From Vibrio splendidus (GTDB lineage: Bacteria; Pseudomonadota; Gammaproteobacteria; Enterobacterales; Vibrionaceae): DNA of 64,000 nt. The position numbers and the translations under genes were made by a program. Within the stretch, counting starts at the first letter, position 1. Every line of letters starts with the position of its first letter. Shown one piece after another: positions 8,172-15,766 of this stretch. The DNA lies in the NCBI RefSeq assembly GCF_002873455.1, contig NZ_MCUN01000046.1:124001-188000 (forward strand), written 5' to 3'. A model generated the notes under the pieces. The model saw nothing but the letters and a program-made list of their open reading frames with translations. It made no database searches and was not told where the DNA came from.

Positions 8172-9314
8172 CTATGCGTAGGCTTTGAAAGGTAAAATAT
8201 TGGTTTCGGCTACGACTGGCATTTTGTACCAGGGCGGAATTTCGAGTGGCTGAACTTCGATAATTTCAGAGCGTTTAAGTGTTGGGCACATACGACTAAC
8301 ATCGAATTGTTGACCAATATCGATACCAATCGCTTTTAGGCGCGCTTTATGTTCGTAAAATTGACGATCTTTTAAAACACTCCTTAAGTCTGTTCCATGC
8401 TGCCACATAATGGCGTAACTCTGCGTTGCATTGGCTGCTTGTCGGCTCTTAACTACGCCCAGCGATAAAAGTTGATCTGCAAAAGATTGATGTTCGTCGT
8501 ATGATATTTGTGTTGTTTTCATAGCATTCTCAATATCTTGTAAGTGTTTGTGAAAGTCTTGTTCTGTAGTGATGCCGTAAAATTGTAAGTCGTGTCGTTT
8601 TAATAATGCTTGTCTTAAACTGTGCTCTTCTCGGACTACGCCAGATGATTCGCAATAATCAATAAGTTTGTTCACATAATCTAATGCTTCTTGTGATACC
8701 CCTTCTTTTTTTCGTTGGTCTTTTAATAAATGTCTCTGTAAGTCAACTGCTTTTGCATAGAGCTTGTCCATTATCCAAGTAGAACCCTCTCCCCAGTTAC
8801 AGGTATTCCCATCAGGATAAAGCTTAGGTTTCCGCCCTCGACCAATCTGCATAGAAGAAAGACCTCGAATAAAAGAGCGTTCCTTGCCCTTCCCTACAGC
8901 TAAATTCCGAGTCCAGTCTATCGATGTGATTTCAGCACCATTACCAATCAATGAAGACGATTTACCATCAGCAGATTGACGGTGAGCAAAGCGAGTATTT
9001 TTAGTAAACGGAGGTAAGTCATACGAAGCTAAAATATGGTTATAAATTGCTACGCATTCATCGAGCGTCTGTAACCCGAAGAGATTGTCCATGCGCTGCC
9101 ATCGTGACGGGTTTCCTTCAACTCGAACACGGGTGCCATTACATCGAATGGTTAACTTGGTACTGTATGAGCCTTCTAATATTTTCTGATTAACCGTCGG
9201 AGGAAGATTTTCACCAGTTTCCAACTCAACCCTTTCGATAACATGACGCCCCACAAGAGGAAGATTCCCCTCATGGTGATCTTGTTGCATGAATAGTTGG
9301 TCAATAAAGAACAA
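8172..9314 (-). CDS. Phage replication initiation protein (gene II/RstA type)
   Basis: 380 residues starting at a TTG (9314) preceded by AGGG at 7 nt; the opening FFIDQLFMQQDH is the conserved N-terminus of Vibrio filamentous-phage initiators (Phage_CRI family followed by the gene II/X domain). The next in-frame ATG (9290) would remove this conserved block, so TTG is preferred. The protein nicks the plus origin to start rolling-circle replication. First gene of the minus-strand operon, divergent from the repressor across an operator region. Full-length, no frameshift seen, so replication of the element may still work. Confidence 0.88.
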   Translation of the reverse strand: MFFIDQLFMQQDHHEGNLPLVGRHVIERVELETGENLPPTVNQKILEGSYSTKLTIRCNGTRVRVEGNPSRWQRMDNLFGLQTLDECVAIYNHILASYDLPPFTKNTRFAHRQSADGKSSSLIGNGAEITSIDWTRNLAVGKGKERSFIRGLSSMQIGRGRKPKLYPDGNTCNWGEGSTWIMDKLYAKAVDLQRHLLKDQRKKEGVSQEALDYVNKLIDYCESSGVVREEHSLRQALLKRHDLQFYGITTEQDFHKHLQDIENAMKTTQISYDEHQSFADQLLSLGVVKSRQAANATQSYAIMWQHGTDLRSVLKDRQFYEHKARLKAIGIDIGQQFDVSRMCPTLKRSEIIEVQPLEIPPWYKMPVVAETNILPFKAYA

Positions 9315-9368
9315 ATGAAAACCCTGTCAATGGTCATTAGTGATAATAATTAAGTCACAAATGATATA

Positions 9369-9410
9369 TCAGAAGTGCGAATAATAACAATGTTAAATTG
9401 TCACTTCTGA
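9369..9410. promoter_or_regulatory. Candidate repressor operator between rep and repressor genes
   Basis: A perfect 9-bp inverted repeat TCAGAAGTG (9369-9377) / CACTTCTGA (9402-9410) with 24 nt between arms lies in the 160-bp divergent region between the initiator and the repressor. RstR-type repressors bind such sites to silence the rstA promoter. The AT-rich spacer could hold the -10/-35 elements of either promoter. Confidence 0.55.
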
Positions 9411-9477
9411 CCATTTAGAGGTCACAACTGGAAAAGTGGGTGTACAATAAGAGCAAATGAATATCAGGAATAGAATG

Positions 9478-9798
9478 ATGAGTAACAAAGCTGAAAGGTT
9501 TCATGCCGCAATAAAAGAAAACGGTGGATATGAGGAAATTAGCCAAAAGACCGGAATCAGTGTTAGTACACTAGTCAGAATTGCCAAAGGAAAAACCGAA
9601 CCAAAACTAAGGGATGCGGTGAGCATATCTGAAGTAACCAACACAAGTTTAAATTACATCGTTTACGGTGAAAAAAAAAATAACTTCATCGACAATGGCG
9701 CTGAAGAACTACTAAAGGCCGTTGTAAAAATCAGCGACAAAATAATTAGCCAAAAGATGAAAGATCTAAAAAGAGACACTCAAGAGGAAGACAAATAA
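9478..9798 (+). CDS. Phage repressor, helix-turn-helix (RstR-like)
   Basis: About 106 residues. An N-terminal HTH is visible: YEEISQKTGISVSTLVRIAKGKTEPKL, followed by TNTSLNYIVYG, the Cro/CI-like HTH_3 layout of many phage repressors. The frame is open from ATG 9457 (113 aa), but AGGAA lies 7 nt before the ATG at 9478, giving MSNKAERF. A run of nine A at 9669-9677 encodes the Lys-Lys-Asn stretch and is a slippage hot spot. Divergent from the initiator, as rstR is from rstA. It is expected to confer immunity against phages with the same operator. Confidence 0.8.
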   Translation: MSNKAERFHAAIKENGGYEEISQKTGISVSTLVRIAKGKTEPKLRDAVSISEVTNTSLNYIVYGEKKNNFIDNGAEELLKAVVKISDKIISQKMKDLKRDTQEEDK

Positions 9799-9810
9799 AC
9801 TCGGAGTTTA

Positions 9811-9949
9811 TGCGGATGTCCGCAGTTAGTTGGGGTGTTACAGGAACCCCAACCTTATCTTCGAAATAATCGCATAAGAAAAGAGCCATTCTAGAGAATG
9901 GTTCCTCCCCGGCGAAACGGGGCCCCTCCATTCTTACGAATGGCTTTTT
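9811..9949. repeat. Cluster of hairpins in the phage intergenic region
   Basis: Five inverted repeats follow the repressor gene: TGCGGA/TCCGCA (9811-9824), GTTGGGGT/ACCCCAAC (9829-9853), GCCATTC/GAATGGT (9885-9902), CCCCG/CGGGG (9907-9922) and CCATTC/GAATGG (9928-9943) followed by CTTTTT. The third left arm can also pair with the fifth right arm (9885-9891 with 9938-9944), enclosing the G/C hairpin. Such structures are characteristic of filamentous-phage intergenic regions that hold replication origins and the packaging signal. The last hairpin may also terminate the repressor transcript. Confidence 0.7.
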
Positions 9950-10330
9950 GCAGTTAGAAAATCATCGATAGAACCGGAAGTTGGCAGTGCCCTGTACCAA
10001 AAAGCTATTCTGGCAAGATGAAGAACTAGTTTTGTGCTCTTCTTTTGAGGGAGTAACGCTTCGCTGCTTTTCGGGCATTTAGGGGAGTCATGCCAAAGAA
10101 CGGTATCGAGTGCCCTTATCCCTGCGGGGCAAAAGAACTCGATAAATCTCAAACACTGGCGCGCTATGCTTGCGAATACAGGGGTGGTTCAATGCGTATT
10201 GTGCAAATTATGTTACGGGTTAACTTCTAACAACGATTTTCCTAACGGGCATCAAAAAGGCCGGACAAGCCGACCTCCTCATTGAGCATGTTACTCACCC
10301 ACGTTCTTATTCAGTTAAGCAAAGCAAACC
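9950..10330. other. Remainder of phage intergenic region
   Basis: About 380 bases between the hairpin cluster and the right dif-like site with no convincing gene. A minus-strand frame of 72 codons (9934-10152) starts at TTG, has no clear ribosome-binding site and runs into the hairpin cluster, so it is not called. The stretch probably belongs to the origin/packaging region. Confidence 0.45.
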
Positions 10331-10362
10331 ACTCAACATAATTTAGACCCATAATACGCAGT
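10331..10362 (-). other. Right-end dif-like site of the phage element (attR)
   Basis: On the plus strand: ACTCAACATAA (9 of 11 identical to the XerD arm of dif1), a 10-nt centre TTTAGACCCA, then TAATACGCAGT (10 of 11 identical to the XerC arm). The orientation is the same as dif1. The lengthened centre would make it a poor XerCD substrate, explaining stable retention. If strand exchange occurred at the XerC boundary, the XerD arm and centre here are phage-derived and the XerC arm is the original host arm. Confidence 0.75.
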
Positions 10363-10473
10363 TGGCTTGTAAGCGCAAAGTTGTAATGTCACTATTTTCC
10401 AAAGTTAAACTGTCCCTCTAGCTCATCACCACTAGGCTTAATTGATATTGGTAAACGCTATGGACATAACAAC

Positions 10474-11022
10474 ATGCTGGTGACTATGAGTGATTCAGAG
10501 ATCAATCGTTTTAAAGTAATTGAAGATGTGTGTCAGCGACGGATACGTCGAGTCGATGCTGCCGAGATCCTCAGCTTGAGTGTCCGTCACATCCAACGCC
10601 TGATGAACCGACTTCGTAAATACGGTGCGAGCGGATTGGCTCATCGCGCTCGCGGTAAGCCTAGCAATCATCGTTATTCAAGTGATTATCGAAACTCGGT
10701 GCTAAGTCTTGTCCGTGAAAACTACAACGACTTCTCACCAACACTCGCTCAAGAAAAGTTATCTGAGCTGCACAACTTGCCTATATCAAACGAAACTTTG
10801 CGTCAATGGATGATTGCCGACGGACTGTGGCTTCCACATTCACAACGTAAACCTCGGATCTAACAGTCTCGTTACCGCCGTGATTGCTTAGGTGAACTTA
10901 TCCAAATAAACGGGTTTGAAGGCCGCAGTGACAAATGCTGTCTATTGGTGCTCATTGATGATGCGACTGGTCGTTTGATGAACCTAAGATTCAGTGAGAC
11001 AGAATCCGCGTTTGTAGACTGA
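10474..11022 (+). pseudogene. Degenerate ISNCY/IS1202-like transposase fragment
   Basis: The first 129 codons read INRFKVIEDVCQRRIRRVDAAE and LSVRHIQRLMNRLRKYGASG, the N-terminal HTH part of ISNCY-type transposases. A TAA at 10861 interrupts it, and the same frame then continues with YRRDCLGELIQINGFEGR and LLVLIDDATGRLMNLRFSETESAF up to TGA at 11020. The first catalytic segment, normally DGSxHxWFEGR, has become NGFEGR, so the first DDE aspartate is gone and about five residues are deleted. The C-terminal half is absent. No terminal repeats recognised. A dead insertion remnant 110 bp from the phage attR. Confidence 0.8.
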
Positions 11023-11371
11023 GAAGACTTGGTTACTCTTTTTCGCTAGATATAATTATGCAATAAGCCAAACATACTCTCGAACCACAAGCTTTGATTT
11101 GCTTGATGCTCAACTGTCATTATTACCAGACGTTTCCATTCAAAACGTACTTATATGACAGCTTAGTTTGATAATAATTTACAGTGCAACAAAAAATACT
11201 ATTCGCCACTTTCTGATTGTAGTACTTTGTCTTACAACTGCGATAGTGATAACTCTATTACCAACAAGTCTTTAAAATCAGATATTTAGACCAGTTCTCA
11301 ATTAGTTAGAGTATCTTTTGTTTGTTAACATATTCTGGAATTGAATAACTTACTATCTCAGAAGGCCTTAC
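11023..11371. other. Non-coding stretch after the transposase remnant
   Basis: About 350 AT-rich bases with no supported gene. It must include the promoter of the outer-membrane protein gene at 11372; I see no recognisable operator or IS end. Confidence 0.4.
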
Positions 11372-11971
11372 ATGAAAATAAGTACAATCGCCCTATCGCT
11401 ATTCACCGCTTTTGGCATCAACTCGCAGGCGCTTGCTAGTGAAAACGAAAACTCACCTAGAGAACATGGTCATTTTTATGCTGGTGTTGATATCGGCTTT
11501 TATAATGAAACTGAATTGGAATATCGCGGTAGTGCCATTGAAGATTCATCTGACCTATCCGACCTTAGTTACAACTTAATTGGAGGTTATGAATTCGATA
11601 CTCACGATGTAGTAAAACTAGGAGTAGAAGCTGAATACCGAAAAATAGGTAAAGTTAACTTTAACGATGTAATGGATATTGAAGGACAAGCTTTCTTTTT
11701 AAACGTTAAACCGAAGTTCATTGTTAAAGGTGACGTATTAGATCTGTATGTATCTCTATTAGCAGGTGTTGGCTCTATGGATATGGAAGCGAAAGCTTTT
11801 GGAGTCTCAGGCTCTAAGTCTGAAGCAGCCTACCAAGTTGGTGCTGAGCTTGGTGCGATAGTGGCAGACAACGTCGACATCCATATTGGATACCGCTATG
11901 CAAACGTTGAAATAGAATCAATCGACGTGTCACCACAAACAGCTTACCTAGGCGCAAGGTACCACTTCTAA
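11372..11971 (+). CDS. Outer-membrane beta-barrel protein
   Basis: 199 residues. Signal peptide MKISTIALSLFTAFGINSQALA, then alternating beta strands such as GHFYAGVDIGFYNET, YNLIGGYEFDT, DLYVSLLAGVG and DNVDIHIGYRYANV, ending TAYLGARYHF with the C-terminal aromatic recognised by the BAM machinery. The length suggests an 8-stranded barrel of the OmpA-like/Ail type. AAGG lies 8 nt before the ATG. Monocistronic, followed by a hairpin. In the accessory stretch next to dif; ligand unknown. Confidence 0.8.
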   Translation: MKISTIALSLFTAFGINSQALASENENSPREHGHFYAGVDIGFYNETELEYRGSAIEDSSDLSDLSYNLIGGYEFDTHDVVKLGVEAEYRKIGKVNFNDVMDIEGQAFFLNVKPKFIVKGDVLDLYVSLLAGVGSMDMEAKAFGVSGSKSEAAYQVGAELGAIVADNVDIHIGYRYANVEIESIDVSPQTAYLGARYHF

Positions 11972-12000
11972 TCTTTATTCATACGTAGGCTCGATACAAG

Positions 12001-12029
12001 TAAAGCCGTCCTTTTAAAGTTCGGCTTTA
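12001..12029 (+). terminator. Hairpin after the outer-membrane protein gene
   Basis: 8-bp inverted repeat TAAAGCCG / CGGCTTTA, 30 bp after the stop codon, with a short T-containing tail. Probable terminator. Confidence 0.55.
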
Positions 12030-12313
12030 ATCTTGGTCGCCTATTTCACCTTCCCACCTCGACCTCTGCTTTAACAAGATAATTTGACCATAAATAAAGT
12101 TACGTTGTATCTTATTTAAGAGCTACAACTTAAAAGCGTAGCTTGATGCAAAACAAACCACTTAAACCGGCCACTATTTCGTGTTTAAATTTTGATCTAT
12201 CAAACAGTTGTACCAATAAATTTGGTGATTGAGCAATCAAATGCTATGCATTCGGGTATGAGTTATGGATTAAAGTGTTAACATCAGACGATGTTGTAAA
12301 CTAGGTGTTTGAT

Positions 12314-12916
12314 ATGTTGCCTAAACTTTATAAGTTCAGATCTCTCCACGACAGAAACATACAATCTATTTCCGAGTGTTCGTTGTGGTTTGATTACGCT
12401 AAGAGCTTTAATAACCCTTTTGAGTCTAACTATCTGCTCGACAACGAACTTCAGAACGATTTCAAAGTTATGTGTTTTTCTCAGTCGAATGACCATCCAA
12501 TACTCTGGTCTCAGTATGGCGATAACTTTAAAGGCATGTGTATCGAGTATGATCTCAATTGTTACAATGGTGAGGCCAAGCTCAATTGCTTTGAAGTCCA
12601 GTATGAAGACGACCCAAGCATGTTCCACTTAGAATCGTTGACGGAAATCCAAGCATCAGGATTGGAAGCAGAAATATTTAAGATCAAGCATTCTAATTGG
12701 CGTTACGAAAAGGAATATCGCTGGGTGTTACCTAACGAGGAGATGCTCGGCAATAAGCTGTACCTTAATAGAGAATGCCTAAGGTCTGTGATCCTCTCTG
12801 AACACGCTCCTGCCGACAGGAAGTTGAAAGTTCTGATGACTTGCCAGCGCCTTGGAATTCCCGTTAAACACGCAATAGCCAAACAAGAGTCGTTTACATT
12901 CGAAGTGGTCAGTTAA
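12314..12916 (+). CDS. DUF2971 domain protein
   Basis: About 200 residues. LYKFRSL near the N-terminus, LWFDYAKSFNNPFE, CFSQSNDHPILWSQYGDNFKGMCIEYD and the closing KHSNWRYEKEYRW are the conserved blocks of DUF2971, a family of unknown biochemical function scattered among mobile and accessory regions of bacteria. A GTG nine nt upstream (12305) is in frame, but AGGTG at 12303-12307 is well placed for the ATG at 12314. Isolated single gene. Some DUF2971 genes sit near defence loci; nothing here proves such a role. Confidence 0.75.
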   Translation: MLPKLYKFRSLHDRNIQSISECSLWFDYAKSFNNPFESNYLLDNELQNDFKVMCFSQSNDHPILWSQYGDNFKGMCIEYDLNCYNGEAKLNCFEVQYEDDPSMFHLESLTEIQASGLEAEIFKIKHSNWRYEKEYRWVLPNEEMLGNKLYLNRECLRSVILSEHAPADRKLKVLMTCQRLGIPVKHAIAKQESFTFEVVS

Positions 12917-12977
12917 AATAACACAAACAACTGATTGATATCGAAAAATAACGACTTATTAAAGGTTACACTGTAGC

Positions 12978-13011
12978 AAAAAGGAAGCTATATTTAATGT
13001 AGCTCCCTTTT
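12978..13011. terminator. Bidirectional terminator between convergent genes
   Basis: A 12-13 bp imperfect inverted repeat (AAAAAGGAAGCTA with TAGCTCCCTTTTG) flanked by A and T tracts, between the DUF2971 gene (plus) and the HDOD-like gene (minus). Confidence 0.7.
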
Positions 13012-13013
13012 GT

Positions 13014-14273
13014 TTACATGTTCGTCGTCAGTTTTCCAAGCACCCTATCCTGCATTTGTTCAATTGTCGTTATAGACATTTGAACTGTAGAAAACCAATA
13101 AGGGCGATGCTTAACGTTAAACAACTCGCTGTTATCTAATGCTTCGAAAATAGAAAACTTTCGACCTTGAGCAAGAGCTGCGCCATAAACTGTTCGCTCA
13201 AGTACGGGGATATCATTCACTTCTTCCAAAAGCGCCCTCTTGATGAACAGATTACTTGGGCTCCAATCTACAAATTCAACGAGATTTTTTAGTAACATAA
13301 GGTCTAATTTCTCTACCATTATTTCGAGAAACTGTGTGTTTGGCATCACTTCAGTACAAGCATAGTATTCATCATGCTTGTCGCTTGCTTCACGATAACC
13401 TAGCATCGTTTTTACTAATGCATCTTCAAAAACTGAAGAAAAATGGTTACAAATCAAAAACAAAGGTAAGCTTCTCAAAACCCCAAGTAGAATACCGACG
13501 TTAGGATCTTTTACCGACGTTTCTTGAAGTCGAATTCGAGTCGCGTTTGAAGTAACCATCAAATGCTGCCAAACCTTAGGTGTAATGTGCTTGATGTTGC
13601 TATCACTCCATTTAATAAGCTGCTGGCTCATTAGCAATGGAAACAACAAGCGACAGTTCTCGATACCTATTTGACGCGCTGCAACTTTAGGGTCGAGAAT
13701 TACCCTGGATTTTTTACCGTACTTTTCAGTGAACTCACGATTGGAAACAAACTCGATTAGACTTGAACTCAATACACTACTTTTGGTCGATATTTCATGA
13801 AGCTTAGAAAAGTTTAAGGATGGCGAATAGCCAACATCAGCGAACTGGTTGTAGTCTGGTAGCTCTGAGAACAATGTGCTTATTAAAGTCCCTTGAAGCT
13901 TCTCAAGCATAAGATCCGAGGCTGCATTACTTACATCATCGACCACGTAGCGCAATGTTTGTTGTTTCGCGACAACTTTCTCACGATGAGCGTTTACTCT
14001 ATCTTGTTCACAACGCAATAAAATACGCTGATTGTGAGATATGCGGTCAGATTCATCAAATATGACGCTATCACAGTATCTATTTTCCAAACTCAATAAT
14101 GTATCTACCGAAGATTGCTCGAGCTTGTACTCAGGCGAGATTAGCCACCGATTAAAGCGAGCCTCAACATTGATTGAGACCTTTCTAGATATCTCAATCA
14201 CTTCAGGGGTGTAATTTTTTTTGTTAACAACAACCGTGACTTTCCCTTGCCCTAAATGCATTTTTGCGTGCAT
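13014..14273 (-). CDS. Cytosolic protein with HDOD-like central domain
   Basis: 419 residues, no signal peptide or membrane helix. The middle (about 180-310) shows the alpha-helical pattern of HDOD domains: ILDPKVAARQIGIENCRLLFPLLMSQQLIK, HLMVTSNATRIRL, VGILLGVLRSLP. HDOD proteins are signalling proteins lacking the HD metal ligands, and no HD pair is seen. A second in-frame ATG lies four codons in, and neither start has a strong ribosome-binding site. The 150-residue N-terminal part has no recognised domain. Assignment by pattern only. Confidence 0.6.
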   Translation of the reverse strand: MHAKMHLGQGKVTVVVNKKNYTPEVIEISRKVSINVEARFNRWLISPEYKLEQSSVDTLLSLENRYCDSVIFDESDRISHNQRILLRCEQDRVNAHREKVVAKQQTLRYVVDDVSNAASDLMLEKLQGTLISTLFSELPDYNQFADVGYSPSLNFSKLHEISTKSSVLSSSLIEFVSNREFTEKYGKKSRVILDPKVAARQIGIENCRLLFPLLMSQQLIKWSDSNIKHITPKVWQHLMVTSNATRIRLQETSVKDPNVGILLGVLRSLPLFLICNHFSSVFEDALVKTMLGYREASDKHDEYYACTEVMPNTQFLEIMVEKLDLMLLKNLVEFVDWSPSNLFIKRALLEEVNDIPVLERTVYGAALAQGRKFSIFEALDNSELFNVKHRPYWFSTVQMSITTIEQMQDRVLGKLTTNM

Positions 14274-14377
14274 ATTCAGCTTTTATAATAAAATTAATAT
14301 TAATAGAAATTAGAGATTGGTTCACGTATTTGTTTCAATAAAATTAAGGTTATTTAGTTATAGTGCATTATGTTTAA

Positions 14378-14689
14378 TTATTCTGTGATATGGAGGCGGA
14401 TGTACTTTTCAGGAAAGCTGTATTTGAATTTTTTCTTCCTCGGTAAGTGCTTTTTAGCTTGTTTGCATGCTTTGCTGTCGCCTGATGCCCTAACCTTTTT
14501 AATTATGGCATAACCTTTAGAGTGCTTCATTTCTATCATCAGGTCGCAATAACCATCAAAATCAACATTACTCTTGTTAAGCCCTTTCAGCACTGTGACT
14601 TTGATTTTTTTGGCTACAGGGTTAATTAATGCATCATCGGCTAGTATGCTTGGAGACGTAAGGCACAAAAGAAATGCGAGATATTTCAT
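14378..14689 (-). CDS. Secreted protein resembling a stand-alone TolA C-terminal domain
   Basis: 103 residues: signal peptide MKYLAFLLCLTSPSILA, then about 85 residues with YCDLMIEMKHSKGYAIIKKV, ASGDSKACKQAKKHLP, and KYSFPEKYIRLHI. The spacing Cys...G...SGD..xC..A and the final beta strand resemble the TolA third domain (TolA-C), including its two cysteines. It lacks the TolA membrane anchor and long helix, so it would be a free periplasmic domain. TolA-C is the receptor for filamentous-phage minor coat proteins; an inovirus element lies 4 kb away. The similarity is my reading and is not certain. Confidence 0.5.
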   Translation of the reverse strand: MKYLAFLLCLTSPSILADDALINPVAKKIKVTVLKGLNKSNVDFDGYCDLMIEMKHSKGYAIIKKVRASGDSKACKQAKKHLPRKKKFKYSFPEKYIRLHITE

Positions 14690-14793
14690 ACTGTTCTCAA
14701 TTATGTGGCGTTGAAAACAGTATGCAAATTATTAAGAAATGTATGAGATTAAATTAGTACTAAAAATTGCTAAACGAACCATGCTTTCAAAAG

Positions 14794-15102
14794 TTATGCC
14801 TTCTTGGAACCTTTAGATTTGAAGCCATTATGAGGAAATACATTTCGAATACGTTGTTGAACATTCTTGGGAATCTCTTTGGTAAATTTCAAGTTATAAC
14901 CAGAACGCTTTGCGTAAACCTTAAGCTCTCCTTGAAATGCATTGTTGTGACCGATTTCTTGAAGATTGTGCTTAAAACTAGGCGGTAAATGCCCTTTTAC
15001 TTGTTCAATCTCACCTTCGTTGAACTTGATCTTTAATACGGGTCTATCAATTGCGACGAGCCAAAAAATCAATACGGCTCCGATTAAGATTACATACATC
15101 AT
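14794..15102 (-). CDS. DUF3634 family protein
   Basis: 102 residues: an N-terminal membrane helix (MYVILIGAVLIFWLVAI), then DRPVLKIKFNEGEIEQVKG, LPPSFKHNLQEIGH, FQGELKVYAKRSGYNLKFTK, IPKNVQQRIRNVFP. This is the conserved core of DUF3634, a small single-pass inner-membrane family common in vibrios, normally next to matP as here. Function unknown. It lies 20 bp after matP on the same strand and probably shares its transcript. Confidence 0.75.
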   Translation of the reverse strand: MMYVILIGAVLIFWLVAIDRPVLKIKFNEGEIEQVKGHLPPSFKHNLQEIGHNNAFQGELKVYAKRSGYNLKFTKEIPKNVQQRIRNVFPHNGFKSKGSKKA

Positions 15103-15122
15103 AATGCCACCACTATTGCTGC

Positions 15123-15578
15123 TTATTTGTCGTCGGAAAGAAGTTTACTCAAATCTTCTTTGAGACTGGTTACTGTTTTGCTGGCCTGCTCACTTCGAGA
15201 CGCTTCACTAACCAAATACTCTATGGCATCAGATAACGTACAACCAAGTTCGTTTGCTCGTTGAGATAGCTTCTCCCAAACGCGATAATCAAGATCGATA
15301 GACTTCTTCTTAGTATGTACTTGTTCAGCGTTGAAATGACGTTTGCGCTTGGCTCTGATCGCTTGTTTAAGCTTGTTATCAAGCTCTGGCGACATGTTAT
15401 TTGAGATCCACTCAAGAACGCCTGTAGGTTGGTGTTCTAGCTTCAACAAAGCTTGCACGGCAACATCAACTTCACTTGAATCAATATGGCAGGTGATCGA
15501 ATCACCTTCTTTCCATTTTTTTACCAGGTAGTTCCATTTCCAACCACATTCTAAATTTTCAAGCTGCTGATATTTCAT
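15123..15578 (-). CDS. matP: Macrodomain Ter organiser MatP
   Basis: 151 residues (E. coli 150). It opens MKYQQLENLECGWKWNYLVKKW, the four-helix-bundle region, and contains KKKSIDLDYRVWEKLSQRANELGCTLSDAIEYL, the ribbon-helix-helix that binds matS. A coiled coil ends the protein. MatP condenses the terminus macrodomain and delays its segregation, together with the divisome. It sits 8 kb from dif1 and is divergent from the Lon-like gene, as in E. coli. A near-consensus matS lies just upstream of its start. Confidence 0.95.
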   Translation of the reverse strand: MKYQQLENLECGWKWNYLVKKWKEGDSITCHIDSSEVDVAVQALLKLEHQPTGVLEWISNNMSPELDNKLKQAIRAKRKRHFNAEQVHTKKKSIDLDYRVWEKLSQRANELGCTLSDAIEYLVSEASRSEQASKTVTSLKEDLSKLLSDDK

Positions 15579-15601
15579 GTCTAATCTCGAGAGTTAACCT
15601 A

Positions 15602-15614
15602 GTGACAGCGTAAC
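15602..15614. promoter_or_regulatory. matS: Candidate matS site upstream of matP
   Basis: GTGACAGCGTAAC matches the enterobacterial matS consensus GTGACRNYGTCAC at 12 of 13 positions. It lies 24 bp upstream of the matP start codon, so bound MatP could also influence its own promoter. Confidence 0.55.
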
Positions 15615-15766
15615 CCATAATGGGTTGTTTAACAATTATTGTCTTGAAAGAGTAGACCAAGATCATACTTATATTAGCTTAGTGTTTAGTAACTACAACA
15701 TAGACCTATATGACTCCCCGCTTTTTCTATATACTCCCTACCTTATTATCATAATCAGACATTTAA

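Larger units (their letters stand above)
7343..10362 (-). mobile_element. Filamentous-phage (inovirus) element integrated at dif1; RS1-like satellite
   Basis: A 3.0-kb unit bounded by dif1 (7343-7370) and a diverged dif-like site (10331-10362). It carries a divergent repressor, replication initiator, ssDNA-binding protein, zinc-ribbon protein and a 77-aa terminal gene, plus a hairpin-rich intergenic region. Coat, adsorption (pIII) and Zot genes are absent. This is the composition and size of RS1-type satellites (about 2.7 kb in V. cholerae), which replicate alone but need a helper phage for particles. A deletion derivative of a full phage is the alternative, but both att-like ends are intact, which favours a satellite. 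Confidence 0.8.

Noticed and set aside
9934..10152. Minus-strand frame of 72 codons in the phage intergenic region
   Set aside because: Begins at TTG without ribosome-binding site and ends inside the hairpin cluster; more likely structured non-coding DNA.
12284..12628. Overlapping frames on both strands in the DUF2971 gene
   Set aside because: The DUF2971 frame has conserved motifs and a ribosome-binding site; the others do not.
14352..14368. 17-bp sequence ATTTAGTTATAGTGCAT repeated at 18064-18080
   Set aside because: Two copies in unrelated AT-rich intergenic places; in 64 kb of AT-rich DNA one such match is not far from chance, and no function is visible.
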